DNA of 64,000 bases, from positions 186,001-250,000 of the forward strand of contig CP048469.1 of NCBI GenBank assembly GCA_025559845.1, read 5' to 3'. The notes under the pieces are model-generated. The model was given only the letters and a program-made list of their open reading frames with translations. It made no database searches and had not been told where the DNA came from. The DNA comes from Agrobacterium tumefaciens (GTDB lineage: Bacteria; Pseudomonadota; Alphaproteobacteria; Rhizobiales; Rhizobiaceae). This document shows, piece after piece, positions 50,607-60,904 of this stretch. The translations under genes and the position numbers were made by a program. Positions within the stretch are counted from its first letter, which is position 1; each line of letters opens with the position of its first letter.

Positions 50607-51107
50607 TCAGCGTGCGGACTTGCGCTCGTTCATTTCAAGAAACGCGCAACCACGCGCGGCAATGCCGCCGTCGTCATTGGCGGCGAGATCTCCCAGAACA
50701 TCGGCTATGGTGGCTTTGGCCAGTTCTGCCCGATAGACTCTTTCAGCTTTCAGCATCGCGGCATTGATGCCGCAAGGTTTGGTAAAATAGCGTTTTGGCA
50801 AAGGATTTGGTCCCCGCTGGCGGATTTCCGCACAGCGAAAAGCAGGCTCTGGTCCCTCTACTGCCAGAACGATATCGAGCAATGTGATTTTGTCGGTCGG
50901 TTTCGCAAGTCGATAACCGCCCTTCGGTCCGGGAACGGTGGCGAGAATACCGGCACCGGAAAGAAGTTGCAGGTGTTTCAGGAGGTAGCTGGTGGAAACA
51001 CCATGAAACTCCGCCAGCGCGGCGGCCGAAAGTACGCCACCATCGGAAAGCCCCGCCAGCATTCCCACGCTGTGAATGGCCTGTTCCACGCCGTCGCCCA
51101 GTTTCAT
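50607..51107 (-). CDS. Rrf2-family transcriptional regulator
   Basis: 166 aa. Rrf2 winged-helix N-terminus (LSAAALAEFHGVSTSYLLKHL, ~26-46) with GPKGGYRLAKP wing. C-terminal cysteines C92 and C112 region (FRCAEI... PCGIN) are fewer than the three of IscR, so metal binding is uncertain. A perfect palindrome 16-40 nt upstream is a good autoregulatory site. Likely controls the AhpD-like gene downstream. Confidence 0.9.
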   Translation of the reverse strand: MKLGDGVEQAIHSVGMLAGLSDGGVLSAAALAEFHGVSTSYLLKHLQLLSGAGILATVPGPKGGYRLAKPTDKITLLDIVLAVEGPEPAFRCAEIRQRGPNPLPKRYFTKPCGINAAMLKAERVYRAELAKATIADVLGDLAANDDGGIAARGCAFLEMNERKSAR

Positions 51108-51122
51108 CGCATAAGCTCCTTT

Positions 51123-51147
51123 ATCATGGATTAAAAATATCCATGAT
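51123..51147. promoter_or_regulatory. Operator palindrome upstream of rrf2
   Basis: ATCATGGAT (51123-51131) and ATCCATGAT (51139-51147), perfect 9-bp arms around a 7-nt AT centre, 16 nt before the Rrf2 start. The form fits Rrf2-type operators. Confidence 0.75.
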
Positions 51148-51213
51148 TAGGATTGCTGTCAAGGCGAGCCTTCATGCCCTTCTTTTTCGCAGCTTTTTCA
51201 CTACCTTGAAGAG

Positions 51214-53733
51214 ATGAAACTTGCCGAGTCGTCCATTTCCGGCATTCAAGTCGGCGCCTTGCCTCTGCCGTTCCAGAAATGGTTTGCGCAAAAGGGGTGG
51301 CAGCCGCGCGATCATCAGCTCGAGCTTGCCGCCCGCGCGCATGGCGGCGAAAACATGCTTCTCATCGCGCCAACCGGTGCGGGCAAGACGCTTGGCGGCT
51401 TCATGGCATCGCTGACAGACCTGGCGGAGCGCGGTAAGGTGCCGCCCGGCTCGGGTTTTGTCGGTGTGCACACCCTGTACATCTCACCTCTCAAAGCGCT
51501 CGCCGTCGATATCGAGCGCAATCTGATGAAGCCTGTTTCGGAAATGGGACTGCCGATTTCTGTTGAAACCCGCACGGGCGATACGCCACAGGGCAAGCGA
51601 CAGCGCCAGCGAATAAAGCCACCGGATATCCTGTTGACGACTCCAGAACAGGTCTCTCTTCTTTTGGCCAGCAAGGAAGCCGAGCGGTTTTTTCGCGACC
51701 TGAAATATGTGGTGCTGGATGAGTTGCACTCACTGGTCACCTCCAAGCGAGGCCATCTGCTGTCGCTGGCTTTGGCCCGCATCCGTAAACATGCTCCTGC
51801 CATGCGAACGATAGGCCTTTCCGCGACGGTTGCGGAACCGATGGATTTGCGTCGTTATCTCGCACCGCAGGTGGAAGGTTCCAAACCTGCCGGTGTCATC
51901 ACCGTTGAGGGCGGTGCAAAGCCTGACATTTCCATTCTGCAGACGGATGAGCGTATCCCGTGGTCTGGTCATTCGGCACGTTATGCCATGCAGGATCTTT
52001 ATAAGGCACTGAAAGAGCATCAGACGACGCTGATCTTCGTCAACACCCGCTCGCAGGCGGAGCTGATCTTCCAGGAACTCTGGACCATCAATGATGATAA
52101 TCTGCCGATCGCGCTGCATCACGGCTCACTGGATGCCGGGCAGCGGCGGAAGGTGGAAGCCGCCATGGCGGAAAACAAGCTGCGCGCTGTGGTCGCCACA
52201 TCCACACTCGATCTCGGTATCGACTGGGGTGATGTCGATCTGGTCGTCCATGTCGGCGCGCCGAAAGGTGCAAGTCGCCTGGCGCAACGCATTGGTCGCG
52301 CCAATCACCGTATGGACGAGCCATCAAAGGCCATTCTCGTGCCCGCCAACCGTTTCGAGGTGATGGAATGTCGTGCCGCGCTCGATGCGAATTATATCGG
52401 GGCACAGGATACGCCGCCAATCGCCGAAGGTGCGCTGGACGTTTTGGCGCAACATGTTTTGGGGATGGCCTGCGCCGAACCGTTCGATGCGGATGAGCTT
52501 TACCAGGAAGTCAGCAGCGCTTCGCCTTACGCGACCCTCTCACGCCACACCTTTGACCGGGTGGTGGATTTTACCGCGACCGGTGGCTATGCGTTGCGAA
52601 CCTATGAGCGCTATGCCCGTATCCGCCAGATGAAGGACGGTCGCTGGCGTGTCTCAAACCCACAGGTCGCCCAGCAATATCGACTGAATCTCGGTACCAT
52701 TGTCGAAGCCGCTGAACTGAACGTTCGAATGGTCAAGCGCAACGCCAAGGGAACTCTGGGCCGCGGTGGCATGTCGCTTGGCAAGGTTGAGGAATATTTC
52801 CTCGAACAGCTCGTGCAGGGTGACACCTTTCTGTTTTCCGGAAAAGTGTTGCGGTTTGAAGGGATCAGGGAAAACGAATGCCTTGTTTCCCAAGCTTTCT
52901 CGATGGACCCCAAAATTCCATCTTACGCCGGCGGGAAGTTTCCGCTTTCTACCTATCTCGCCGATCAGGTGCGCTCGATGCTGGCCGATCCGCAGCGTTG
53001 GCACGCGTTGCCGGATCAGGTGCGTGACTGGCTGGCAATCCAGAAAGAGAGGTCGATCATTCCCAAACAGGATGAGTTGCTGGTGGAGACCTTTCCCTTC
53101 CGGAAGCGTTTCTTCATGGTCATGTATCCGTTTGAGGGTCGCCTGGCACATCAGACACTCGGCATGCTTTTGACGCGGCGGCTGGAAAGAGCAGGCGCCA
53201 AACCCATGGGCTTTGTCGCCACAGACTATTCCTTGGCCATCTGGGCCATGGATGATATCGGCAGACGCCTGAAATCTCGTCGTCTCTCGCTGGCAGACCT
53301 TCTCGACGAGGACATGTTGGGTGACGATCTGGAGGCGTGGTTGGACGAGTCATTCATGCTGAAACGCACCTTTCGCAATTGTGCGGTCATTTCCGGCCTG
53401 ATTGAGCGCCGCCATCCAGGCAAGGAAAAGACCGGGCGACAGGTGACCGTCTCGGCCGACCTTATTTATGACGTTCTTCGCAGCCATGAGCCGGACCATA
53501 TCCTGTTGGAAGCGACCCGTCGCGATGCCGCTGCAGGGCTTTTGGACATTGGCCGACTTGGGGATATGCTGAGACGGATCAAGGGCCACACCACCCATTG
53601 CGCATTGGAGCATGTCTCGCCGCTTGCCGTGCCGGTAATGCTGGAAATTGGACGCGAAACGGTAGCAGGTGAGGCGCAGGACGATGTCCTTGCTGAAGCC
53701 GCAGACGAACTCATCGCCGACGCGATGTCTTGA
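51214..53733 (+). CDS. Ligase-associated DNA damage response DEXH-box helicase (Lhr-like)
   Basis: 839 aa. Superfamily 2 helicase: Walker A APTGAGKTLGGF (~52-63), DExH motif LDELHS, motif VI QRIGRANHR, and the large C-terminal Lhr extension with a winged helix and DUF1998-like parts. This subtype occurs with an ATP-dependent ligase, a nuclease and the PdeM phosphoesterase in a DNA-repair locus; only the PdeM partner is adjacent here. Confidence 0.93.
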   Translation: MKLAESSISGIQVGALPLPFQKWFAQKGWQPRDHQLELAARAHGGENMLLIAPTGAGKTLGGFMASLTDLAERGKVPPGSGFVGVHTLYISPLKALAVDIERNLMKPVSEMGLPISVETRTGDTPQGKRQRQRIKPPDILLTTPEQVSLLLASKEAERFFRDLKYVVLDELHSLVTSKRGHLLSLALARIRKHAPAMRTIGLSATVAEPMDLRRYLAPQVEGSKPAGVITVEGGAKPDISILQTDERIPWSGHSARYAMQDLYKALKEHQTTLIFVNTRSQAELIFQELWTINDDNLPIALHHGSLDAGQRRKVEAAMAENKLRAVVATSTLDLGIDWGDVDLVVHVGAPKGASRLAQRIGRANHRMDEPSKAILVPANRFEVMECRAALDANYIGAQDTPPIAEGALDVLAQHVLGMACAEPFDADELYQEVSSASPYATLSRHTFDRVVDFTATGGYALRTYERYARIRQMKDGRWRVSNPQVAQQYRLNLGTIVEAAELNVRMVKRNAKGTLGRGGMSLGKVEEYFLEQLVQGDTFLFSGKVLRFEGIRENECLVSQAFSMDPKIPSYAGGKFPLSTYLADQVRSMLADPQRWHALPDQVRDWLAIQKERSIIPKQDELLVETFPFRKRFFMVMYPFEGRLAHQTLGMLLTRRLERAGAKPMGFVATDYSLAIWAMDDIGRRLKSRRLSLADLLDEDMLGDDLEAWLDESFMLKRTFRNCAVISGLIERRHPGKEKTGRQVTVSADLIYDVLRSHEPDHILLEATRRDAAAGLLDIGRLGDMLRRIKGHTTHCALEHVSPLAVPVMLEIGRETVAGEAQDDVLAEAADELIADAMS

Positions 53734-53741
53734 CGAAGGAA

Positions 53742-54482
53742 ATGAACGTGCTGAGCCGCCTTGCCCTGAGCGAGAGATTCTCAACCGGCTTCGAGTGCCT
53801 TGGCTCGGAGATCGACGTCAACGGTGTTGCCGCCTGGTGCGATCCCCTGGGTGGGCTGTTTTTGCCCGATCTGTCGCTGTTGGTCGTGTCCGATCTGCAT
53901 CTCGAAAAGGGAGCGGCTTTTGCCCGGCGGGGAAGACTGCTGCCGCCTTATGACACCATTGCCACGTTGAAAATCCTCGCTTCGCTGGTCGCCCGTTATG
54001 ATCCCAAGATCGTCGTTAGTCTGGGCGACAATTTTCACGACCGTGTTGGCTCTGAATTCCTGCCGCTGCCCTTGCGCGAAATCATCAAGGAGATGGCGGC
54101 GGGCCGCGAATGGATATGGATCAACGGCAACCATGATCCTGATGGCACAGTCGATCTTCCTGGCTCCTCGGTGGATGAGATGTTTTTCGGAAACCTCGTT
54201 TTCCGGCATGAGCCCAAAGCCAGGGCTGCGGACGCAATTGGGGAAATTGCCGGCCATCTCCATCCTGCGGCAACGGTTCGTCGCCGCGAAAAGACGGTTC
54301 GCCGTCCCTGTTTTGCGACTGATGGCGCGCGCCTGCTGATGCCGGCTTTTGGGGTCATGAGCGGCGGTCTGGATTTGCGACATAAGGCCATGGCAGGCCT
54401 CTTCGATCGGAATGCGCTGGTTGCGCATCTCCTTGGTCGGGATCGAATTTACGCTGTAAGGTTCTCGAACCTTCTGGGGTAA
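53742..54482 (+). CDS. pdeM: Ligase-associated endonuclease PdeM (metallophosphoesterase)
   Basis: 246 aa from the ATG at 53742; a GTG at 53748 has better ribosome-site spacing and a TTG at 53730 overlaps the helicase stop, so the exact start is uncertain. Metallophosphatase motifs: DLHLEKG, SLGDNFHD, GNHDPDG and GHLHPA. Predicted to bind two metals. It directly follows the Lhr-like helicase, the standard pair in DNA-damage response. Confidence 0.9.
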   Translation: MNVLSRLALSERFSTGFECLGSEIDVNGVAAWCDPLGGLFLPDLSLLVVSDLHLEKGAAFARRGRLLPPYDTIATLKILASLVARYDPKIVVSLGDNFHDRVGSEFLPLPLREIIKEMAAGREWIWINGNHDPDGTVDLPGSSVDEMFFGNLVFRHEPKARAADAIGEIAGHLHPAATVRRREKTVRRPCFATDGARLLMPAFGVMSGGLDLRHKAMAGLFDRNALVAHLLGRDRIYAVRFSNLLG

Positions 54483-54490
54483 GCGCTGCC

Positions 54491-54928
54491 CTATTGCCGA
54501 TAGACCAGAACCGGAATCTTCGAGTTTTTCAGCACTCTTGCGGTGACGCTGCCGAGCAGCATTTCCAGAAAACTTTTGCGACGATGTGAGGCCATGGCGA
54601 TCAGGTCGCAGCCGCTCCTGTTTGCGGTTTCGATGATTGCTTCGTCAGGGCGGCCGGCTCTCGCCAGGAGGGCGTCGCATTCCAGCCCCATCGATACGGC
54701 GCGTTCTCGCGTGTTCTTGAGCAGGTGCTCAGCCTCCTCGCAGCGGTGGAATTCCTCTTCGGCAATGGCGGCGATGTCGTCGACATCGCTGGCAATCACA
54801 TGAAAAGGTTCGGAGACCGTGACCACAGTCACTTTCGCGCCCGCGTCCTTTGCAAGGGCAAAGCCATTGTCGACCGCAATCTGCGCCAGCGGCGAACCGT
54901 CGGTGGGAATGAGAATGTGCTTGAACAT
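54491..54928 (-). CDS. Universal stress protein family
   Basis: 145 aa from the ATG at 54928 (AGGAGA upstream). UspA fold with the N-terminal ILIPTDGSPLAQIAV and a C-terminal ATP-binding-type motif MLLGSVTARVLKNSKIPVLV (G2xG9xG(S/T)-like). Role in stress tolerance inferred from family. Converges with pdeM. Confidence 0.92.
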   Translation of the reverse strand: MFKHILIPTDGSPLAQIAVDNGFALAKDAGAKVTVVTVSEPFHVIASDVDDIAAIAEEEFHRCEEAEHLLKNTRERAVSMGLECDALLARAGRPDEAIIETANRSGCDLIAMASHRRKSFLEMLLGSVTARVLKNSKIPVLVYRQ

Positions 54929-55056
54929 GACATTTCTCCTTTTCATCCCGGTTACAGCCGACGAGGCGACACCACGTGTCACCGCGGCCGTAACGCTTTG
55001 AATTTTACTGCAAAGCGATAAAGGAAGCGAATGCTATCTTTGCGGCCGAAGCCTGA

Positions 55057-55884
55057 TCAGTCCTTGCGGAAGATGATGCTGGCACCCCAGCCGGTGATGA
55101 CGGCAAGCAGGACGCACAATGTGCCGTAGGCCAAAGGTGTTTCATGCGCGGCATTGGTAATGGCCTGCTCCATGCCTGTCTTGACGACGCGCAGTTTCAA
55201 CTCGCGTTGGGCAATGAAACGCCCGCTCTTGAAGAGGTAGGCATGGGCGGTATGTACACCATTCGGCACATTGGCGGGAAGGCGAAGGGTTGCCCAGAAA
55301 AGTCCTGTCCGCTCCAGACGCACACCCGTCGCGTCGTTGCGATAGATACCGCTGGTGAGCTTGAGCCGCCGGTAAGCCTCCTGGAAATCGAACACGTTGT
55401 CGGGCACGCCGGAAAAGGCGGCGCTTTTGAGCGGCAGGTGATCGACGCCGAGCCCCATCGCCCGTAGCGTGCCGGCAGAGGCGATGGAATTAATGTCGCG
55501 CGTGCTCGCCATCGAATAGGATTCTGGCAGAGGCGTGAACGTAATTGCACTGGTATTGATCCATATGCCCGCAACGCGATCCTTCTTGCGCACGGTCATG
55601 TAGTCGTTCGGCCCCTCAAGCGTGACGATGATATCGTATTGACCGATCGCCAGCAGCAACTGGTCGGTGTTGTTCAACGCGCCAAAAAGCGTGAAATCCG
55701 CGCCGCGAAAATCCGATGTGATGGGAATTTCCGTTGTCGATGCGCCGATTTCGATGTTTTCCTGCAATGGCCCCTGCTGCGGAGCGATCGGGATTGCAAG
55801 TGGCGGCGTCTGGGCCAGAGCCGTGCCGGCAAACAAGGGTAAAAGCAGGCCAAGTATCGCGGCAACAGGGAGACGGCAAGTCAA
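55057..55884 (-). CDS. TIGR02186 family protein
   Basis: 275 aa from a TTG at 55884 that overlaps the TauE stop (TTGA). Signal peptide LPVAAILGLLLPLFAGTALAQ at 5-25, periplasmic beta domain (FTLFGALNNTDQLLLAIGQYD; TFTPLPESYSMAST), and one C-terminal membrane helix (LAYGTLCVLLAVITGWGASII). Always next to a TauE-type protein in rhizobia; function unknown but probably in sulfur or anion export. Confidence 0.88.
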   Translation of the reverse strand: MTCRLPVAAILGLLLPLFAGTALAQTPPLAIPIAPQQGPLQENIEIGASTTEIPITSDFRGADFTLFGALNNTDQLLLAIGQYDIIVTLEGPNDYMTVRKKDRVAGIWINTSAITFTPLPESYSMASTRDINSIASAGTLRAMGLGVDHLPLKSAAFSGVPDNVFDFQEAYRRLKLTSGIYRNDATGVRLERTGLFWATLRLPANVPNGVHTAHAYLFKSGRFIAQRELKLRVVKTGMEQAITNAAHETPLAYGTLCVLLAVITGWGASIIFRKD

Positions 55885-56807
55885 TAGCCCAACCCTCCCA
55901 CGGCAACCGAAAACAGATCGTCGGGACGGACGACCAGCGAGACGGCAAGGCGAAGCGCCACCGCGAGCACCAGCAGTGCCAACAATGCGCGCAACTGTTC
56001 GCCACGTAGCTTCTGCCCGACGCGTACGCCATATTGCGCGCCAATAACGCCGGCAACCATCAGAATGAAGGCGAGAACGACATCGACCGAATAGTTCGTC
56101 GCAGCCTGCACGATCGTCGTATATGCCGTGACGAAAATGATCTGAAACAGCGACGTTCCCACGACAACATTGGTCGGAATACGCAGGAGATAGATCATTG
56201 CCGGGACCATGATAAAGCCGCCGCCCACACCCATGATTGAGGTGAGGACGCCGATACCAAAGCCGAGCGTTATCACGGGGATGACGCTCAAGTAGATCTT
56301 CGATTTCTTGAACCGCATTTTCAGCGGCAGCCGGTGCACCCAATTGTGTTGGCCAGGTCTGCGCAGCACCACGCTTTCGTTGCGGGCGCTGCGGCGAAGC
56401 GCCGAAATGCTCTCTTTCAGCATCAAACTACCGACCGTGCCAAGCAGAATGACATAAAGCAGCGATACGATGAGGTCGAGCTGTCCGATGCTTCGCAGGA
56501 ATGAGAATACCCAGACACCGACCGTCGCGCCTGCCAGACCCCCGACCAGCAACACGCTGCCGAGTTTCACGTCCAGCGTTCCGCGCCTGAAATGGGTGAT
56601 GGAGCCGGATACCGATGAGGCAACGACCTGGTTCGCGCCGGTGGCGACTGCGACGACAGGAGGAATGTTGTAGAAGATCAACAGCGGGGTGATCAGAAAT
56701 CCACCGCCCACACCGAACATGCCGGACAGAAAACCGACAGCCGCACCCATGCCGAGAATGATGAAAATATTCACCGACAGTTCTGCGATCGGCAGGTAGA
56801 CAGTCAC
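55881..56807 (-). CDS. TauE/SafE-family sulfite/anion exporter
   Basis: 308 aa from a GTG at 56807; longer ATG starts are possible. Eight or more membrane helices with the two repeated motifs GFLSGMFGVGGGFLITPLL and GVLTSIMGVGGGFIMVPAM that mark TauE/SafE. Transports sulfite or organosulfonates across the inner membrane in known cases. Cotranscribed with the TIGR02186 gene. Confidence 0.9.
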   Translation of the reverse strand: MTVYLPIAELSVNIFIILGMGAAVGFLSGMFGVGGGFLITPLLIFYNIPPVVAVATGANQVVASSVSGSITHFRRGTLDVKLGSVLLVGGLAGATVGVWVFSFLRSIGQLDLIVSLLYVILLGTVGSLMLKESISALRRSARNESVVLRRPGQHNWVHRLPLKMRFKKSKIYLSVIPVITLGFGIGVLTSIMGVGGGFIMVPAMIYLLRIPTNVVVGTSLFQIIFVTAYTTIVQAATNYSVDVVLAFILMVAGVIGAQYGVRVGQKLRGEQLRALLALLVLAVALRLAVSLVVRPDDLFSVAVGGLGY

Positions 56808-57070
56808 GGCTCGGACCTCGGGCGCATGGTTCCGGGGCGGCATCGTCTGTCCGGGTGGGCAGCCGCGCCGCGATTTACATTTTCTGTCTGAAAAGGCCGC
56901 GTGTAACGACCTTCTCACCTCATGCCCGCGAGGACTTGAGGTGTCAACATTCAACGGGAAATACGTTGATATTTTGGAAAGATAGAGGAGGTGTGAAGGC
57001 GCAATGACAAACAGTCATCCGCAAAACAGGGAAAGCGGCCCACTAGGCCGCTTTCTGTTGTTCGCTCGTC

Positions 57071-60000
57071 TTACTTGTTGCGTTCCAGCAAAGCCGTCAC
57101 CAGTTCGTTGGTGATGCGACCATCGGGTGACTGCCCGACTGACTTCTGGAAGTCCTTGATGGCGGTAACCGTGTTTTTGCCGAGCTTGCCATCGGGCGTA
57201 CCGGCATTGAAGCCATTGTTGTTCAGGATGGCCTGAATGTTGCGGATCGCCTTTTCCATGTCGACGGATGCGGTTTTGACGCCTTCTTTTCCAGCCCATT
57301 CATCGGGCGGATTAACACCATTCGCATCTTCGTTCAGCGGCGTGGCCTTCCAGGCGTCAACCTTTGCCTGAGCACTTTTAAGCTGCTCAGGGCTCAGAGC
57401 CCTTGCCACTTCATCGCGTTTCTGGCCGGCGTCAGCATCGCCATCCTTGGCGGCAATCGCGAACCACTTGTAAGATTCCTCGATGTCCTGCTTCACGCCG
57501 CTACCGCGGGCGTAAAGGATGGCCAGGTTGAACTGGCTGTCGCGAACGCCGAGTTCCGAAGCCTTGATGAACCATTGCGTCGCAGCGGCGAAATCCGGCT
57601 GACCGGCGGCATCGGAGGCGAGCAGAACGGCGAGATTATGCATTGCGCCGGCGTTCCCCTGTTCCGACGCCATGGTGTAGTAGCGCTTCGCTTCAACAAG
57701 GTTACGCTCAACACCGTTCGCCTTTTCGTACATGTTGGCGAGGCGGTATTGCGCGGGTGCAAGGCCGCGATCTGCGGAAAGTTTGTACCATTTTGCCGCC
57801 TCAGCACGGTCTGCGGTAACGCCGCGGCCATCTGTGAAGCGTACGGCAACCTCAAACAGCGCGGTTGCATCACCTTTCGCGGCGGCATCGGCAAGCGAGG
57901 CTGGCTCGATACCGGCAGGAACGGCGATCGCCTCCTGTGCCTGGGGGGGCGCTACAACAGGTGTTTCGGTCTGCTGTGGTTGTGCTTCAGCGACCGTGTC
58001 GGCGGTTGCGGCATCGACGGTTGGCTTCTCGGCAACAGGGGCCTCTTCCGGCAGCGGTGCGCCGCCGACCACGCGTTCATCGATGACGTTTTCCGGCTGA
58101 CCAGCGTTTTCAAGGCTGTCTGCGGCTGTCGCCTCTTTCTGGTCGATGATGAGGTCGGAGGGAATGGTCACGCTCTGTTCGGCGCCATCAGGCAATGCGG
58201 AAACCGGAGCTTCGCCGGTCTTCTGTTCGATTGCTGCGGGAGCGGGAGCGTCTCCACCGCCGATCATCGACTTGACAAGCGGCATCGCCATCATCGCGAG
58301 AAGAATGGCACCGATACCAAGCAGGAGCGGACGACGATAACGGGAAAGTGCCGAAGCACCCGACTTGCCCGCTTTTTTGCCAGTCTCATTCTTTTCCGGG
58401 GCCGTTTCCATGGCGGCAGCCTGCGCGGCGCGGCGAGCGGCAGCAATGAAGTCGGTACGGCTGTCGGCATCAACCGGCTTGCCGCTGGCGGCGATCTGAT
58501 TTGCCCTTACCCGCTCAAGGATCTTCTTGATATCGGGTGCGCCGGAACCCGGCTCCAGCAGTTCGTTTTCCTGACCGGCTGGAAGAACGTCGATCGGGTC
58601 GAGCGACGGTGCCGGTTCGACCTGCGTGCGGCCGGAGGTAGCAGGTACTGCCTCCTCTGAAGCGGTCGGAGCCTTCGCCGTGCCGGAGCGGAAGCGCTTC
58701 GTCAGACCGGCAAGCAGGCTCGTTTTTTCCTTCTTGGCGGGCTTGGCAGCTGCTGGCGGCGCAATCGTTGCCGTCTCTGCGTCGGTATCGGCAAATGCTC
58801 GCGTATCGTTGAGGATCGCCTGTTCTTCGGCGATATAGCCCTCCTCAGGGAAGACTGCTGCCGGCATTTTCACATCGTCGCGAGCCGCCTGCGGCTCGGC
58901 AACAGGCGACATCATCTGCTGCGCAATGTTGCGAACAGGGTTTTCCTCGGCATAGACGGGCGAGTGCGCAGCCCTGCGGCCGAAATCACGCCCATTGTCA
59001 CGACCCAGATCATGATTGTCGAGATTGTCCAGGCGCCCGGCGATCTGCACCAGAGTCTCGTGCAGCGCCTCGAACGTCCGGTGCGTCCGCTCCTCGGTGT
59101 TTCGGCTCAGTTCTTCCAGACTGCGCAGGTCATTTGCGAGGTCGTTCAGAGCCGTCACGTCGGTCAGGCTGGTGCTCGAAGCGAGATTGTTGCGCGTATA
59201 GGCTTCCAGCACGGCCTCGGCCGCCTGTCGTGCTGCCTCGATGATATATTCGTCGTTCGACGACATGTAGTCTTCGATCGCCGCCATGCGCGCGTCGAGT
59301 TCCGGCGAAAGTGCAATTGCTTCCGTGCGGCTTGGCTGGCTGACGAGAGAAGACAGATGTGCGATCTGGCTTTCAAGGCTGAGCAGCGCATTGTTGTCGG
59401 TCGGTGCAGCGTAGGAGCTTTCGTCCAGGCGGGCGGCAATGTCGCCAAGCCGCTCTTCCAGGCGCAGGAAGGCGCTGTCATCGAATGCCGCTGCCGGCTG
59501 CTGCTGGCTGTAACGATAGTCGAGGTCGTCGATCCGGCGGGCGATCCCGTCGAGCCGCTCAGCCAGTCCGTCATTGATGGCGCCGTGGTCAAGCGCTTCG
59601 ATTTTGCGGGAAATGTCGTTCAGGAAAGACGTCAGTTCGGCCTGCTGTGACGGGCGCTGCGAATGCTCCAGCAGCAGGGAGAGCTGATCCAGTCGCTCAT
59701 GCAATTCGGTGGCTTCGCGTGCTCCGCCCAGCTCGTCGATCTTGCCGGCCAGTGTTTCGAGGCGAGCCGTCAGTTCGGAGGTCGGATCAGGTCTTGCCGC
59801 GAGGCGATTGATGTCGTCAAGTTGCTCGGCGAGGCTGCTCAGCCGGGTTTCCAGGCGCTGCGCCAGCGCAGTGTCCATGGCCTGTGTGTTGGAACGGTTG
59901 CCAGCGGCGGCAATGGCACGGCTGATTTCGTCGAGCCGTTGGTCGAGGCCTGAAAACTGCTCGGTAAACGCCGCCTCATTCGGCCGCATATGTTTGCCAA

Positions 60001-60904
60001 GTTGTTCGACTGCACCGGCAATGGCAATCAGCTTGTCTTCGAGAACGCGGACGGCAGGATTGTTGCTCATGCTGCCGAGTTGCGTCTTGATGTCGTCCAG
60101 ACGATAGGCAAGCGACACGATCTCGTCCTGGAGGGACGCAGCATCGAAACCGCGCAGGCTGTCTTCGACGTTGTTCCAGCGGCTTTCGATCCGGTGAACG
60201 CTGTCTTCACGGGCAAGCTGATCCATCAGCAGGCGCAGTTCCTCGAACTCGCCTCTTAGTTCCAGAGCGTCCGTCGGTGCGAGGCCGCCCAGTTGGTCGA
60301 TACTGCTTGCCAGTCGCGAAATGTCGTCACGCAGATCGCCTGCAAATTGCTGGTCTTCCGCAAATGAGCGAATGTTGCGGATTTCAGCACGAAGGCTGTG
60401 CATTTCGCGGGCTACACCCTCGGAAATGTCGTGTTTCAGTTCATGGCGCAAGTTGACGAGGGCCTGTGCAATATCCTGCAAGGCACCGTCATTCTGCTGC
60501 GGCTGCGGTTCAGCCAACGGGCGCTGACGGGGGGCTGGGCGAGCTGTATCGGAAGATGCGTCCTGTCGCTGGGATGCCTGAACAAGCGGTCGGCTGATCG
60601 TGCGTTCGGGACGTGTCACGGGCTCTTGCGCGCGTTGAAAACGTGCCTCCAGCATGCGCTGGCGCTGGCGGATTTCGTTAACGGGATCGAGCTGCGGCGG
60701 TGCGACCGGGAGGCGCTGCTCCGCTTGTGTCGGATGCACTTCGTTTCTTGCTTCCAGGGCCGCGCTGCCGGCCCGCTGTTCGCGCGGAAACTTCTGGCTC
60801 ATCAATCCTTCGATGCGGGCTTCTAGGCCCTCAATGGTGCGATTGAGCGCATCAAGAGACGATCTGTCGCTTGGCTGTGGAGTTTTTGATCGCAATCCGT
60901 TCAT
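57071..60904 (-). CDS. podJ: PodJ-like polarity protein (coiled coil, Sel1 repeats, peptidoglycan-binding)
   Basis: 1277 aa from the ATG at 60904. The first ~660 residues are long coiled coils in Q/E/L-rich helices, followed by a disordered region (~680-850) and a single membrane helix (RPLLLGIGAILLAMMAMPLV, ~858-880). Periplasmic Sel1/TPR repeats follow (~1005-1150, AEAAKWYKLSADRGLAPAQY), then a C-terminal peptidoglycan-binding domain (~1215-1275). This is the layout of PodJ of Caulobacter and Agrobacterium, which organises the growing pole. Length is a little above Caulobacter PodJ. Confidence 0.9.
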   Translation of the reverse strand: MNGLRSKTPQPSDRSSLDALNRTIEGLEARIEGLMSQKFPREQRAGSAALEARNEVHPTQAEQRLPVAPPQLDPVNEIRQRQRMLEARFQRAQEPVTRPERTISRPLVQASQRQDASSDTARPAPRQRPLAEPQPQQNDGALQDIAQALVNLRHELKHDISEGVAREMHSLRAEIRNIRSFAEDQQFAGDLRDDISRLASSIDQLGGLAPTDALELRGEFEELRLLMDQLAREDSVHRIESRWNNVEDSLRGFDAASLQDEIVSLAYRLDDIKTQLGSMSNNPAVRVLEDKLIAIAGAVEQLGKHMRPNEAAFTEQFSGLDQRLDEISRAIAAAGNRSNTQAMDTALAQRLETRLSSLAEQLDDINRLAARPDPTSELTARLETLAGKIDELGGAREATELHERLDQLSLLLEHSQRPSQQAELTSFLNDISRKIEALDHGAINDGLAERLDGIARRIDDLDYRYSQQQPAAAFDDSAFLRLEERLGDIAARLDESSYAAPTDNNALLSLESQIAHLSSLVSQPSRTEAIALSPELDARMAAIEDYMSSNDEYIIEAARQAAEAVLEAYTRNNLASSTSLTDVTALNDLANDLRSLEELSRNTEERTHRTFEALHETLVQIAGRLDNLDNHDLGRDNGRDFGRRAAHSPVYAEENPVRNIAQQMMSPVAEPQAARDDVKMPAAVFPEEGYIAEEQAILNDTRAFADTDAETATIAPPAAAKPAKKEKTSLLAGLTKRFRSGTAKAPTASEEAVPATSGRTQVEPAPSLDPIDVLPAGQENELLEPGSGAPDIKKILERVRANQIAASGKPVDADSRTDFIAAARRAAQAAAMETAPEKNETGKKAGKSGASALSRYRRPLLLGIGAILLAMMAMPLVKSMIGGGDAPAPAAIEQKTGEAPVSALPDGAEQSVTIPSDLIIDQKEATAADSLENAGQPENVIDERVVGGAPLPEEAPVAEKPTVDAATADTVAEAQPQQTETPVVAPPQAQEAIAVPAGIEPASLADAAAKGDATALFEVAVRFTDGRGVTADRAEAAKWYKLSADRGLAPAQYRLANMYEKANGVERNLVEAKRYYTMASEQGNAGAMHNLAVLLASDAAGQPDFAAATQWFIKASELGVRDSQFNLAILYARGSGVKQDIEESYKWFAIAAKDGDADAGQKRDEVARALSPEQLKSAQAKVDAWKATPLNEDANGVNPPDEWAGKEGVKTASVDMEKAIRNIQAILNNNGFNAGTPDGKLGKNTVTAIKDFQKSVGQSPDGRITNELVTALLERNK

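Noticed and set aside
55885..56343. Long N-terminal extension of the TIGR02186 gene
   Set aside because: It overlaps TauE/SafE in another frame and lacks a ribosome site; the TTG at 55884 gives a proper signal peptide.
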